The position numbers and the translations under genes were made by a program. Below are positions 1 to 8,489 of a stretch of 64,000 bases of DNA, piece after piece. Location: assembly GCF_004785685.1 (NCBI RefSeq), contig NZ_SRPF01000003.1, forward strand, positions 62,001 through 126,000, in the 5' to 3' direction. This DNA is from Marinobacter confluentis. Lineage in GTDB: Bacteria > Pseudomonadota > Gammaproteobacteria > Pseudomonadales > Oleiphilaceae. Numbering within the stretch: position 1 is the first letter of the stretch; each line of letters opens with the position of its first letter. The notes below the pieces were generated by a model. The model searched no databases, had not been told where the DNA came from, and saw only the letters and a list, made by a program, of their open reading frames with translations.

Positions 1-1
1 G

Positions 2-586
2 ACTGAATGTGCGGTGATTCTGGCCGGCGGTCAGGCCCGCCGCATGGGCGGTGGCGATAAAGGCCGACTGATGCTGGGAGACCAGTCGTTGATACAGCGC
101 GTTGTCGAGCGGATCACCCCACAGGTCGACGCGGTGGTACTGAACGCCAACGGTGATCTGAGCCGGTTTGATGATATCGGGCTGCCTGTGGTGGCGGATT
201 CGGTCGCGGATTTTCCCGGCCCTCTGGCCGGCATTCTTGCGGGCATGGACTGGGCTGCCGGGCAGGGCCATGAATGGCTGATCAGTGTCGCCGCCGATAC
301 GCCGTCCTTTCCCCTGGATCTGGCCGAACGCCTGGCGGGTTCTGATACCCCGGTTGTGCTGGCCGCAACGCCGGACCCTGAGCGTGGCAGGCTGCCCCAG
401 CCCACCTTTGGCCGCTGGAAAGTAGCGTTACGCCATGACCTCAGGGCCGCACTGAATGACGGTGTACGCAAGATTCGCCAATGGACCCAGGCCCAGGGCG
501 AATCCCTGGTGCTGTTTGCCGAGGACGACTTTTTCAATATCAATACGCCGGAAGACCTGGCCTGGGCGGAGCAGAACCTGACGTGA
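2..586 (+). CDS. mobA: Molybdenum cofactor guanylyltransferase MobA (5' partial)
   Basis: MobA transfers GMP from GTP to molybdopterin, giving the guanine dinucleotide form used by formate dehydrogenases. The N-terminal loop LAGGQARRMGGGDKG is the nucleotidyltransferase signature. GPLAGILAGM and AADTPSFP are the usual downstream motifs. The frame stays open to the left edge (T-E-C-A precedes the V-I-L-A-G-G core), so the true start lies just outside the window; a GTG at 14 would cut into the core strand. The stop overlaps mobB by four bases, which suggests translational coupling. The formate dehydrogenase downstream is the obvious client. Confidence 0.93.
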   Translation, partial: TECAVILAGGQARRMGGGDKGRLMLGDQSLIQRVVERITPQVDAVVLNANGDLSRFDDIGLPVVADSVADFPGPLAGILAGMDWAAGQGHEWLISVAADTPSFPLDLAERLAGSDTPVVLAATPDPERGRLPQPTFGRWKVALRHDLRAALNDGVRKIRQWTQAQGESLVLFAEDDFFNINTPEDLAWAEQNLT

Positions 587-1074
587 ATGTTATTGGAATT
601 GTAGGCTGGAAGAACTGTGGCAAAACCACCCTGGCCAGTGCCCTGATCAGTGAATTATGCGCCCGGGGGCTAACGGTCAGCTCGATCAAACACGCCCATC
701 ACCGGGTGGACGTCGACCAGCCCGGCACTGACAGCTATCACCACCGCAGCGCCGGCGCCCGGGAAGTCATTCTGGCCGGCGGTCAACGCGTTGCCATTAT
801 GCATGAACTTCGTGGTGCCCCGGAGCCAACCCTGGATCAACTGTTAGCAAGGCTCGAACCCTGCGACTGGGTTGTGGTGGAAGGCTACAAAGCCCACAAC
901 CACCCCAAGATCGAAGTACACCGGCAAACGTGCAAGCAGGCACCGCTATTCCCGAATGACGACAGCATTATTGCCGTAGCGACAGATTATGCTTCAGATT
1001 TTTCAGGGCCGGGCTTTGATCTGAACGATGTATCCGGCATTACAAACTACATTCTGAACCGAAAATCGCAGTAG
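583..1074 (+). CDS. mobB: Molybdopterin-guanine dinucleotide biosynthesis adapter MobB
   Basis: P-loop GTP-binding protein that assists MobA. The start is taken as the GTG at 583 because it sits in the GTGA overlap with the mobA stop and is followed at once by NVIGIVGWKNCGKTT, a typical MobB N-terminus with its Walker A motif. Other family marks are SIKHAHHRVDVDQPGTDSY and the WVVVEGYK motif. The product is about 163 residues, normal for the family. It lies 11 bases before moeA. Confidence 0.93.
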   Translation: MNVIGIVGWKNCGKTTLASALISELCARGLTVSSIKHAHHRVDVDQPGTDSYHHRSAGAREVILAGGQRVAIMHELRGAPEPTLDQLLARLEPCDWVVVEGYKAHNHPKIEVHRQTCKQAPLFPNDDSIIAVATDYASDFSGPGFDLNDVSGITNYILNRKSQ

Positions 1075-1085
1075 ATGAGAGAGCC

Positions 1086-2333
1086 ATGAACGAGCTTCGC
1101 AACGACTGTTTTGCCTTGCCCCCGGGTGTGAACTGGACCCCGGTGGAGGAAGCGCTGGAGCGGTTACGTTCGCGCCTGCACCCGGTGGTGGGTGTGGATC
1201 GGGCAATTCCGTTGGCACAGGCCAATGGCCGGATACTGGCAAGCGATGTGTTTGCACCCCGTGCCCATCCGCCCAGTAACAATTCCGCTGTGGATGGCTA
1301 TGCCCTCGCCGGTCCCGTTTCACGGGTACCCTGCATTTTGCCTTTAATCGAAGGCCGCAGCGCTGCTGGTGAGCCCTACGCAGAACGGGTACCCGAAGGC
1401 CACGCTATCCGGATTCTGACCGGCGCCGTGATTCCGGCCGGCACTGATACCGTGGTGCTCGAGGAGGACTGCGAGATAAGGGACGGGCAACTGGTTCTTA
1501 ACGGCACGCTGAAAGCCGGCGCCAACGCCCGCAAAGCCGGCGAAGACATAAAGTCGCAGGACCGGATCCTGGCAGCGTCCACCCGCCTGACCCCAACCCA
1601 GATTTCCGTACTCGCCAGCGTTGGCGTTGCATCGGTGGACGTGTATCAGCCGCTTCGCGTTGGCGTACTGTCCACAGGCGATGAAGTGAAACCTGTCGGC
1701 TCAGCGGTGACCGACTGGCAGATTTACGACGCCAACCGGCCCATGCTGGGTGCCCTGGTCAGCCAGCTTGGCTATGAACTGGTGGATCTGGGCCATGTAC
1801 TGGACCGGGCCGACGATGTGAAAGCGGCACTGGATCGCGGTGCCAAGCAGTGCGACCTGATCCTGACCAGTGGCGGGGTGTCCGCAGGCGACGAGGACCA
1901 TGTGTCGAAAACCCTGAAAGCCCATGGCGAGATCAGCAACTGGCGTATTGCCATCAAACCCGGCCGGCCTCTGGCGCTTGCCATGTTCCAGGGTACACCG
2001 GTGGTGGGTCTGCCGGGCAACCCGGTAGCGGCCTGGGTCTGCGCCCTGCGCTTTGGTGCACCGGCAATGGCACTGCTGGCAGGTGGGAAATGGTTTGAAC
2101 CGCAGAGCTACGTTCTGCCCGCCAACTTTACCAAAAACAAGAAACCCGGACGCAGCGAGATGCTGCGTGCCCGGGTTCGTGAAGGCCAGGTTGAAGTATT
2201 CGGCTCGGAAGGTTCCGGCCGGGTAACCGGCCTGGCCTGGTCAGAAGGCATGGTTGAGTTGGACGAGCACGCCCAACAGATCGAGCCCGGCACCCCCGTG
2301 CGATTTATTCCCTACGGCAGTTTCGGGCTCTGA
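1086..2333 (+). CDS. moeA: Molybdopterin molybdenumtransferase MoeA
   Basis: MoeA inserts molybdate into adenylylated molybdopterin. The 415-residue product is the normal length. Family motifs are NNSAVDGYAL near residue 67, ILTGAVIPAGTDTVV, GVLSTGDEV, TSGGVSAGDEDHV and GLPGNPVA. A GAGAGCC stretch precedes the ATG. It closes the mobA-mobB-moeA run; the next gene converges on it with no spacer. With mobA and mobB it supplies the cofactor of the formate dehydrogenase encoded downstream. Confidence 0.95.
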   Translation: MNELRNDCFALPPGVNWTPVEEALERLRSRLHPVVGVDRAIPLAQANGRILASDVFAPRAHPPSNNSAVDGYALAGPVSRVPCILPLIEGRSAAGEPYAERVPEGHAIRILTGAVIPAGTDTVVLEEDCEIRDGQLVLNGTLKAGANARKAGEDIKSQDRILAASTRLTPTQISVLASVGVASVDVYQPLRVGVLSTGDEVKPVGSAVTDWQIYDANRPMLGALVSQLGYELVDLGHVLDRADDVKAALDRGAKQCDLILTSGGVSAGDEDHVSKTLKAHGEISNWRIAIKPGRPLALAMFQGTPVVGLPGNPVAAWVCALRFGAPAMALLAGGKWFEPQSYVLPANFTKNKKPGRSEMLRARVREGQVEVFGSEGSGRVTGLAWSEGMVELDEHAQQIEPGTPVRFIPYGSFGL

Positions 2334-2810
2334 TCAGTCAACCTGACCGTGCACCGCAAAGGCTTCCAGGGAAGCGTCCTGCGGTGCGCGGGAGCGGTAG
2401 GTTTCTTCTACCCCAAGATCGGTCAGCGTGCGGCTGACCATCAGCAGAGTATTCTCCTCGAAGTCTTCACACATATGACGCATCTGATCGATTTCTTCGC
2501 AGGCCACAGCGTAGGCGGCATCGAAATCCGGCGCGCCGTATCCATCCACAAACGTCTGTGCCAGGGTCCGGCGCAGATGTTCCAGCTCTGAATCGGTAAT
2601 CTGGCAGACGCCCACAAAGCTGGCGCGACCGCCGTATTCAATGCTGTACCAGCCGTTGGTAAACGCCTGACGAGCCTTGCCTTTCAGGTCCGCCTCGGTC
2701 CAGTTGGAAAACTCGAATCCGCCAGAAATAGCCCACTCTCCGCTCAGGGCAGGGTTCTCATAGACGTTGTCATCTGATACATCCAGGCGCAGGGTTCGGG
2801 CCAGTTTCAT
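2334..2810 (-). CDS. DUF6505-like protein of the formate dehydrogenase locus
   Basis: Small soluble protein (158 residues) with no signal peptide, membrane segment or catalytic motif that I recognise. The start MKLARTLRLDVSDDNVYE and the GEWAISGGFEF segment resemble the DUF6505 family as I recall it from formate dehydrogenase clusters; this assignment is from memory and tentative. It is the last gene of a four-gene minus-strand operon, and its start overlaps the stop of the ligase-like gene in an ATGA arrangement. A role in FDH maturation or metal and cofactor handling is inferred from location only. Confidence 0.6.
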   Translation of the reverse strand: MKLARTLRLDVSDDNVYENPALSGEWAISGGFEFSNWTEADLKGKARQAFTNGWYSIEYGGRASFVGVCQITDSELEHLRRTLAQTFVDGYGAPDFDAAYAVACEEIDQMRHMCEDFEENTLLMVSRTLTDLGVEETYRSRAPQDASLEAFAVHGQVD

Positions 2811-3511
2811 ACTTGCTCCGCGAATTGAATTAGGCTGATGGTTTCGGTCATGGGGCCGTCACGCAGTAGCATCCGGCCTTTTTCATCCAGGCCAACAAAC
2901 ACACCATGTTTGGGCTTCTCAACGGTTTCACCCAGGGTGTCGCAGCGTGGGCGCCATTCTCTATGAACGCGCTCAGCGCCGTCGTCCAGAAAATAGGTCA
3001 GCCACAACAAGGTATGCTTGGACCAGCTTTCCAGCAAGGCCATGGGCGTCACTTCGCTGCAGCCTTCTTCCAGCAGACAGGTTTCATTGGGGTTGGCACC
3101 CGGGTCGTCGCCGTGAGGAATAAACGGAATTTCTATACCCACCACCAGCCATTTGGGTTCGGCGCCGGGGTCCGACACATCGGCGGCATAGCGGATCTTG
3201 CCACAAATAGCCCCATTGACCTTGATCCGGTCCGGCCATTGAAAGTGCACGGGCACCTCCGGCGGGGCCAGCGCGCCCAGGCTTTCGGCCAACCCGATCT
3301 GGGCCACATAAACCGCCTGGATTGCCTGCTCCAGCGGGGTTTCAGGTGCAAGAACCAGCGCCGCCCGAAGGTTATCGCCGGCTTCGGAATAAAAAACCGT
3401 GCCCGAGTCCACGCCGGCAATGGCGCGGCTGACCGCTTTTTCAAACGGGTCCATATTGTTGGGCACCACTTCTCCCGCCAACAGCGGCGGGAACGAAGGT
3501 GTCTCGATCAT
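2807..3511 (-). CDS. Lipoate/biotin protein ligase-like protein (DUF4444 type)
   Basis: A 234-residue protein resembling the biotin/lipoate A/B protein ligase fold. Supporting segments are VHFQWPDRIKVNGAICGKI (the ligase core strand with the conserved V-N-G-x-K/I-C-G-K pattern) and the preceding AIQAVYVAQIGLAESLGAL helix. The C-terminal part, from about residue 170, corresponds to the region called DUF4444. The classic GRRxGG lipoyl-AMP or GRGRRG biotin loop is not seen, so a normal ligase reaction is doubtful. Both ends overlap neighbours by four bases, so it is translated as part of the operon with apbC. Its place in an FDH locus is unexplained. Confidence 0.65.
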   Translation of the reverse strand: MIETPSFPPLLAGEVVPNNMDPFEKAVSRAIAGVDSGTVFYSEAGDNLRAALVLAPETPLEQAIQAVYVAQIGLAESLGALAPPEVPVHFQWPDRIKVNGAICGKIRYAADVSDPGAEPKWLVVGIEIPFIPHGDDPGANPNETCLLEEGCSEVTPMALLESWSKHTLLWLTYFLDDGAERVHREWRPRCDTLGETVEKPKHGVFVGLDEKGRMLLRDGPMTETISLIQFAEQV

Positions 3512-4353
3512 TTCATGGCCTTAGCGTAAACGTCAGAAGCGATAATCTTGTCAGCGATCTGCTGGAAAGCCTGAGCCTGAGGGCTATCTGGCTTTGACAC
3601 TACAATCGGTACGCCACCGTCTGAACCGATGCGAATATCCAGATCCAGAGGAATTTCTCCCAGGAAGGGAGATCCCAGCTTTTCAGCCTCTTTGCGGGCG
3701 CCGCCGTGGCCAAACAGATGATGCACCTTGCCACAGCCGTCACACACAAAGGACGCCATGTTCTCAACCAGACCGAACAGCGGAACCTCCATGCGCTTGA
3801 ACATATCGATGCCCTTGCGGGCGTCCATCAGCGCAATGTCCTGGGGTGTCGAGACGATAACCGCACCGGCCACAAAGAATTTCTGGCTCAGGGTCATCTG
3901 GACATCACCGGTACCGGGCGGCAGATCCACCAGCAGGACGTCCAGCCTGCCCCAGTCCACCTGATTCATCATCTGCTCCAGCGCACCCATCAGCATCGGT
4001 CCACGCCAGACAATGGCTTCACCCTCAGGCGCCATCAGACCCAGCGACATCAGCGTTACACCGTGATTACGCAGGGGCAGAATGGTGCTGCCGTCCGGGC
4101 TGGAGGGCCTGCCGGATACGCCCAGCATTCTGGGCTGACTGGGGCCGTATACGTCTGCATCAAGCAGACCGACTTTCAGGCCTTTCGAAGCCATCGCAAC
4201 GGCCAGATTGGACGACACGGTGGATTTTCCAACGCCACCCTTACCCGAGGCGATGGCAATAATCCGGTCAATGCCTCGCGGGTTCTTGTCGGAAGGCCGG
4301 GGCGCATCTGTGCCGATCAGATTGGATTTTCCGGCATCAACGATTTCTACCAT
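3508..4353 (-). CDS. apbC: Mrp/NBP35-family iron-sulfur carrier ATPase (ApbC-like)
   Basis: P-loop ATPase that carries and delivers [4Fe-4S] clusters. The deviant Walker A is ASGKGGVGKSTVSSNLA near residue 34, the switch region is GLLDADVYGPSQPRMLG, VDLPPGTGD is the Walker B/switch II motif, and CDGCGKVHHLFG supplies the CxxC pair that holds the bridging cluster. At 281 residues it lacks the N-terminal DUF59 domain of long Mrp proteins. It sits 18 bases after the large ferredoxin-like gene, so it probably loads clusters into that protein or into the formate dehydrogenase subunits. Confidence 0.92.
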   Translation of the reverse strand: MVEIVDAGKSNLIGTDAPRPSDKNPRGIDRIIAIASGKGGVGKSTVSSNLAVAMASKGLKVGLLDADVYGPSQPRMLGVSGRPSSPDGSTILPLRNHGVTLMSLGLMAPEGEAIVWRGPMLMGALEQMMNQVDWGRLDVLLVDLPPGTGDVQMTLSQKFFVAGAVIVSTPQDIALMDARKGIDMFKRMEVPLFGLVENMASFVCDGCGKVHHLFGHGGARKEAEKLGSPFLGEIPLDLDIRIGSDGGVPIVVSKPDSPQAQAFQQIADKIIASDVYAKAMK

Positions 4354-4371
4354 GTTTGTTCCTGCTTGATT

Positions 4372-6351
4372 TTAACTGTCCAGATAATCGTCGCTGGTAC
4401 GAACCCGCGGGCGCTGGCCGGCAGCCATCGGCGCTTTGTCACCGTGGTACTGGGCCTTGACGCGACAGTCATCGCACATTTTGATCAGCTGAACATTATC
4501 AGAGTTTGTGTACATCCAGTGCTGGTTTTCCAACTTCTCGACAATCTTGTTAATCGTGCTTGCTACACCGAAGGGGCGACCACAGCCTATGCATTCGAAG
4601 GGATCTTCACCGTGCAGCGTCCTGGGACTCAATGCCTCTTTCGACAGATTTAGCTGCGAAACCAGGCTGATTGCCGTTTCAGGGCAGGTACTTTCGCATA
4701 CGCCGCACTGAACACAGGCATTTTCCGTAAACTGGACTTCCGGACGGTCCGGGTGGTCGGTCAGAGCGCCCGTCGGGCACAAGGACACACAGGCCAGGCA
4801 GAGCGTGCATTTGTCAGAGTCGATACTGATTTCACCGTAAGGCGCGCCCAGCGGCAGAGCAATAGGCTCATCCACCTTGCCGGCCATGGCCGCAACGGCC
4901 ACCCGTGTGATGTCCCGACGTCCACCCACCAGCAGTACAGGCTCGCTCACCCGCGCAGCATTCTCGCCCGCTGCGCTGAGCTCATCGGCGCCGACCACTC
5001 TTACCCGACTTGATGAATGATGGGCACCACGAAGCATCGCCTGAGCCAGCTCGACTTCAGAGGCGAGCGCCTCCCGGTCAGTATCCCGGTCGGCCAGAAT
5101 CAGCACTTCTGCAAAACCGGCGCCAAAGGCCGCCATCATCTCGGCATGGCCGATACGATCAACGTGTTCAATGCCAAGCGGGATCAGATCGTCCGCCAGC
5201 CCGTCGCCGAAACGCGCCAGTTCAGCAATCGCGTCGCCGCCAGCAGCCATGGTGTGGAACACCAGCCGCGGAGATTCCTGGGTGTGCTCGCGATAGGTCC
5301 GAGCCAGAACGTCTACCGCTTTGGTAATGGCTTCAAACGGCGTTTCATTCATGGTCACCGCTGATGTCGGGCAAACGGCAGCACAGGAGCCACAGCCGGC
5401 ACAGACGTCGGAATCAATCTGGACCGTGTCGCCGAACGAGAAAATGGCCTCTGTCGGGCACACATCAAGACACCGGGTACAACCGGGCTTGTTGGCGCGC
5501 GAATGCGCACACAGGGATTCTTCCAGGTTGAAATAGACCGTTTTTTCGAATTCGCCGACCCGCTCCCGGGCGGTCAGGGCGATGCGCTCCAGTTCGCCGG
5601 ATTTCGCCGGATCCGCCCAGAAATAGCCGTTGCGTTTCTCATGGCTGGGAAATGCTGGCTCGCCGCCACGCAAATCAATAAACACGTCGCACTCACTGCG
5701 CGCAGTAGCCTGAACTTCGCCAAAACCCAGTGTTCCCCGCCCCGCCGGCTTGAGCGCCTGAAGCTGCTCGAATTCCAGCTTGAAGTTGCCCAGGGCACCG
5801 CGGGCCGATGCGAGTTTGCCCTTGGCCATATCGTACTGGTCAGACGGCAGATGAATCGGGCCAGCATCACTGACGACACAGGTAACGCCCAGCTCATCCT
5901 GGACCAGTTCGGCCATCCGAACCGCCTGCTCAGTGGGGCCGACAATACAGCAGACACCGTCAGACTGGATGGTTTTGGCCGGGGCCATGGGCGCAGGTAA
6001 CCGCGATGCGGCAAGCAGAGCGGCCTGCTTGCCATTCAGTCGCCGCGGATCTGCATCAGGCGAACTCCAGCCTGCGCGGTCGCGGATATCGATGGTATTC
6101 AAAGGGGCCGAACGCCCGGTTTCGGCGTGGATTTCTTCGCCTAGTCTCTCGAACAGCGCCGCCTGCTGACCGCAGGCAATCAGTACTTCGGTATTGCCGC
6201 TGAGATGCTCTACCGCTTTGCTCATCTCACCAACGCATAGCTGGTCTACAGCAAAAACCTGATCGGCAGCCGCAGCGGTCCGGAGTGATTCCGGATCGAT
6301 GGCCTGGGTTTTATCGCACGAGCACAGTAGTAACGTCTTGTTTGCAGTCAT
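4372..6351 (-). CDS. Large four-cluster 4Fe-4S ferredoxin-like protein
   Basis: Cytoplasmic iron-sulfur protein of 659 residues. The start is set at the ATG at 6351 (MTANKTLLLCSCDK); the longer open frame upstream is AT-rich promoter DNA. Four CxxCxxCxxxC-type cluster motifs are visible: two near residues 290-325 (CTRCLDVCP, CAGCGSCAAVCP) and two near 515-560 (CTLCLACVSLCP, CVQCGVCESTCP). An N-terminal CSC and C-terminal CxxC pairs (CIGC, CDDC) could bind another metal. First gene of the minus-strand operon with apbC, divergent from the DUF3305 gene. Probably an electron carrier or maturation partner of the formate dehydrogenase; the partner itself is inferred. Confidence 0.85.
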   Translation of the reverse strand: MTANKTLLLCSCDKTQAIDPESLRTAAAADQVFAVDQLCVGEMSKAVEHLSGNTEVLIACGQQAALFERLGEEIHAETGRSAPLNTIDIRDRAGWSSPDADPRRLNGKQAALLAASRLPAPMAPAKTIQSDGVCCIVGPTEQAVRMAELVQDELGVTCVVSDAGPIHLPSDQYDMAKGKLASARGALGNFKLEFEQLQALKPAGRGTLGFGEVQATARSECDVFIDLRGGEPAFPSHEKRNGYFWADPAKSGELERIALTARERVGEFEKTVYFNLEESLCAHSRANKPGCTRCLDVCPTEAIFSFGDTVQIDSDVCAGCGSCAAVCPTSAVTMNETPFEAITKAVDVLARTYREHTQESPRLVFHTMAAGGDAIAELARFGDGLADDLIPLGIEHVDRIGHAEMMAAFGAGFAEVLILADRDTDREALASEVELAQAMLRGAHHSSSRVRVVGADELSAAGENAARVSEPVLLVGGRRDITRVAVAAMAGKVDEPIALPLGAPYGEISIDSDKCTLCLACVSLCPTGALTDHPDRPEVQFTENACVQCGVCESTCPETAISLVSQLNLSKEALSPRTLHGEDPFECIGCGRPFGVASTINKIVEKLENQHWMYTNSDNVQLIKMCDDCRVKAQYHGDKAPMAAGQRPRVRTSDDYLDS

Positions 6352-6502
6352 CGGAACTTTAGCTCTTTTATTTGTTCTTATACGTATGAACGGGGATTCA
6401 TGTTTAGCGAGCATGCCACAGCCGCTGAGGATTGGACAATTGGATGATTGGATAATTCCGATAGTCCTGCTAGCTTCAGCAAACAATAATTAGAGAATAC
6501 CT
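6352..6502. promoter_or_regulatory. Divergent promoter region of the two FDH accessory operons
   Basis: 151 bases between the minus-strand ferredoxin/apbC operon and the plus-strand DUF3305-to-fdh run. It is more AT-rich than its flanks and holds the self-complementary ATACGTAT near 6380 and a short run of three ATTGGA-type repeats at about 6433-6460. No single -35/-10 pair stands out. Shared control of both operons is inferred from the geometry. Confidence 0.4.
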
Positions 6503-7081
6503 ATGAGCAATCGCACTGAAAGCTGGAAACGAGAATTACAGGTGGGTGCGGTCGTGCGCCGTAAGCCGGGCGCCACCCGGTGGGCAAAGCACGTTTATAA
6601 ACCCGTCGCCATCATTCCCGGCGCTCCGGATGCTTTCTGGAAGGAACTGGTTCGCGACGGCGATGTCGTCGATTACCACGCCGGCACCGTCACCCTGGAG
6701 CTGTATCGCGCCGACGTTGAAGCCTACCTGGTGTCCCTGAACCTGACTGTACCTTCAGTATGGGTCATTCTTGACCAGGACGAATCACAGCAGTCCCCTT
6801 CCGGTTGGGTCGTCAGCGCCATCACTGCCAGTGCCTATGAGGCGCAGGATGCGTTGGACAGTGGGGAGAACATCGTCGAAGCCGTTCCCATTCCCGAATC
6901 CCTGGCAGCCTGGATCAAAGAATTCGTGGACATGCACTACGTTGAAGAGCCGTTCAAGAAGCGCAAACGCAACAAGCACGACATTGATGGCATTGAAGGT
7001 GGCAAAGGCGACCCGCGTATCCGCCAGGTGAGCGATGTCTTCCGCCCTCCCGCCAACAGCAGTAAACCCGGGGTGCACTGA
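6503..7081 (+). CDS. DUF3305 domain protein
   Basis: Soluble 192-residue protein with the DUF3305 pattern VGAVVRRKPGATRWAKHVYKP followed by LELYRADVEAYLVSL and PSVWVILDQDE. The C-terminal third is basic and polar (KKRKRNKHD). No enzyme motif is recognised. DUF3305 and DUF3306 genes are usually found as a pair beside formate dehydrogenase genes, and here the stop overlaps the DUF3306 start by one base. A chaperone or assembly role is inference from context. Confidence 0.85.
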   Translation: MSNRTESWKRELQVGAVVRRKPGATRWAKHVYKPVAIIPGAPDAFWKELVRDGDVVDYHAGTVTLELYRADVEAYLVSLNLTVPSVWVILDQDESQQSPSGWVVSAITASAYEAQDALDSGENIVEAVPIPESLAAWIKEFVDMHYVEEPFKKRKRNKHDIDGIEGGKGDPRIRQVSDVFRPPANSSKPGVH

Positions 7082-7755
7082 TGACTGAATCACGCCTGCA
7101 GCGCTGGGCAAGAATGAAGGCCGAGACCCAACAGGAGGTCCAGACACAGCCTCAGGCTCCGGCGCAGGAAGTTGATACAGCCCCTGAAACAGATCCGGTT
7201 GAGCAGGAACTGGCCATCAACGAGCAGTTGGCGGAGCGGGAGATTCTCGCGAAATACAATCTTCCTGACCCGGACGCCCTGGAACAGGGCACTGATATCA
7301 AAGGCTTTCTACGCCAGGAAATCCCCGAATTTCTGAGGCGCAAGGCCCTGCGGGCGTTGTGGCGATCGAATCCGATTTTTGGCGTATTAGACAGACTTAA
7401 TGAATACGATGAAGATTATTCAAAAGCCTTCATACCCGAAGGTGGGGTAAAAACAGCTTACAAGGTGGGCAAAGGTGGGTTCCTTGACCTCGAAAAACGC
7501 GAAAGAGAGCGTCAGGAACGCGCCCTCGAGGCGGAAACAAGTCAAGACACCGTCAGGCTGTCTGAACCCGAACAGCCCCAGGATCCTGAAGAATCCGTTA
7601 CCGACGAAGAACAACAGGCGCCAGAAGCGGTCGAAGTAACCGCGGAATCGGAGCAGTCCGAGGCACCGCCACACAATAAGGGGGGTGGGGTAGAAGCAGA
7701 GCCTGAAAATCCGGCACCGCGCTTCCGCCCGAGGATGCAGTTCGAGAGCCAGTAA
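7081..7755 (+). CDS. DUF3306 domain protein
   Basis: A 224-residue acidic protein. The DUF3306 core runs from about residue 45 to 125 (EIPEFLRRKALRALWRSNP then LDRLNEYDEDY). It is flanked by low-complexity Glu/Gln/Pro-rich stretches at both ends that are probably disordered. No signal peptide or cofactor motif is seen. Coupled to the DUF3305 gene by a one-base overlap. Function is unknown; its fixed neighbourhood suggests a part in formate dehydrogenase assembly. Confidence 0.85.
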   Translation: MTESRLQRWARMKAETQQEVQTQPQAPAQEVDTAPETDPVEQELAINEQLAEREILAKYNLPDPDALEQGTDIKGFLRQEIPEFLRRKALRALWRSNPIFGVLDRLNEYDEDYSKAFIPEGGVKTAYKVGKGGFLDLEKRERERQERALEAETSQDTVRLSEPEQPQDPEESVTDEEQQAPEAVEVTAESEQSEAPPHNKGGGVEAEPENPAPRFRPRMQFESQ

Positions 7756-7837
7756 CCTAACGTCGAATTGATCCGGAACACTGTATCGACTATATACATA
7801 AGTAGTCGCCACTATAATAACAATCAGGAACAGCATT

Positions 7838-8449
7838 TTGGCCAACACCGCAGAAGTCCATTGCCCGAAATCGATCACCGAAGAAGATCGTGGCCGGGCT
7901 CAGATCTATCAGTTGCTAGGCGCATTGCTTGGTGCCCCGCCTTCGGCTGAGCTTTTATCCGGCCTTGCCGGATTGAAAGGCGATGATTCGGCCCTTGGCA
8001 CTGCGTCAAAACAGCTGGCCACCCTTGCGGCAAGAACGTCCCCCCAGAGCGCCGAGCGGGAATACCACAATCTTTTCGTGGGTCTCGGGCGCGGTGAACT
8101 CCTGCCCTACACCAGCTACTACCTGACCGGATTTCTTAATGAGAAGCCGCTAGCGCAACTAAGATCCGATCTTATGAAGCGCGGCATTCAACGCAACAGC
8201 GACGTCAAAGAGCCTGAAGACCACATAGGGACCCTTTGCGAAATCATGGCGGGCATCATTACCGGGGAATTCCCGTGTGATAGCGACGTAACATCGCAAA
8301 AAGCATTTTTTGACGCCCACATCAAGAAGTGGGCAGAGCTGTTTTTCAGTGATCTGGAAGGAGCGCAATCTGCCGTTTTCTATGCGCCTGTGGGTTCCCT
8401 CGGGAAAACCTTCATGGCCATCGAAGCCGAAGCATTTGCGATTCAATAA
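7838..8449 (+). CDS. TorD-family molybdoenzyme chaperone
   Basis: TorD/DmsD-type chaperones bind the Tat signal and the apo form of a molybdoenzyme until the cofactor is in place. The protein is 203 residues and all helical, with the family pattern AEREYHNLFVGLGRGELLPYTSYY at about residues 69-92 and PEDHIGTLCEIMAGI further on. The start is TTG at 7838 with GGAA about eight bases upstream; no better start is in frame. It sits just upstream of the Tat peptide and fdhA, so FdhA is the likely client. Confidence 0.88.
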   Translation: MANTAEVHCPKSITEEDRGRAQIYQLLGALLGAPPSAELLSGLAGLKGDDSALGTASKQLATLAARTSPQSAEREYHNLFVGLGRGELLPYTSYYLTGFLNEKPLAQLRSDLMKRGIQRNSDVKEPEDHIGTLCEIMAGIITGEFPCDSDVTSQKAFFDAHIKKWAELFFSDLEGAQSAVFYAPVGSLGKTFMAIEAEAFAIQ

Positions 8450-8489
8450 CCGGGATCGACCCGATCCCAGCACAAAGTGGAGGAGTCCT

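Noticed and set aside
3706..4653. 315-codon plus-strand open frame
   Set aside because: Spans the complement of apbC and the end of the ferredoxin-like gene; both are well supported on the minus strand.
6352..6486. N-terminal extension of the large ferredoxin-like protein (start at 6486)
   Set aside because: The extra 45 residues are encoded by AT-rich promoter-like DNA and precede a normal start MTANKTLLL; they carry no motif.
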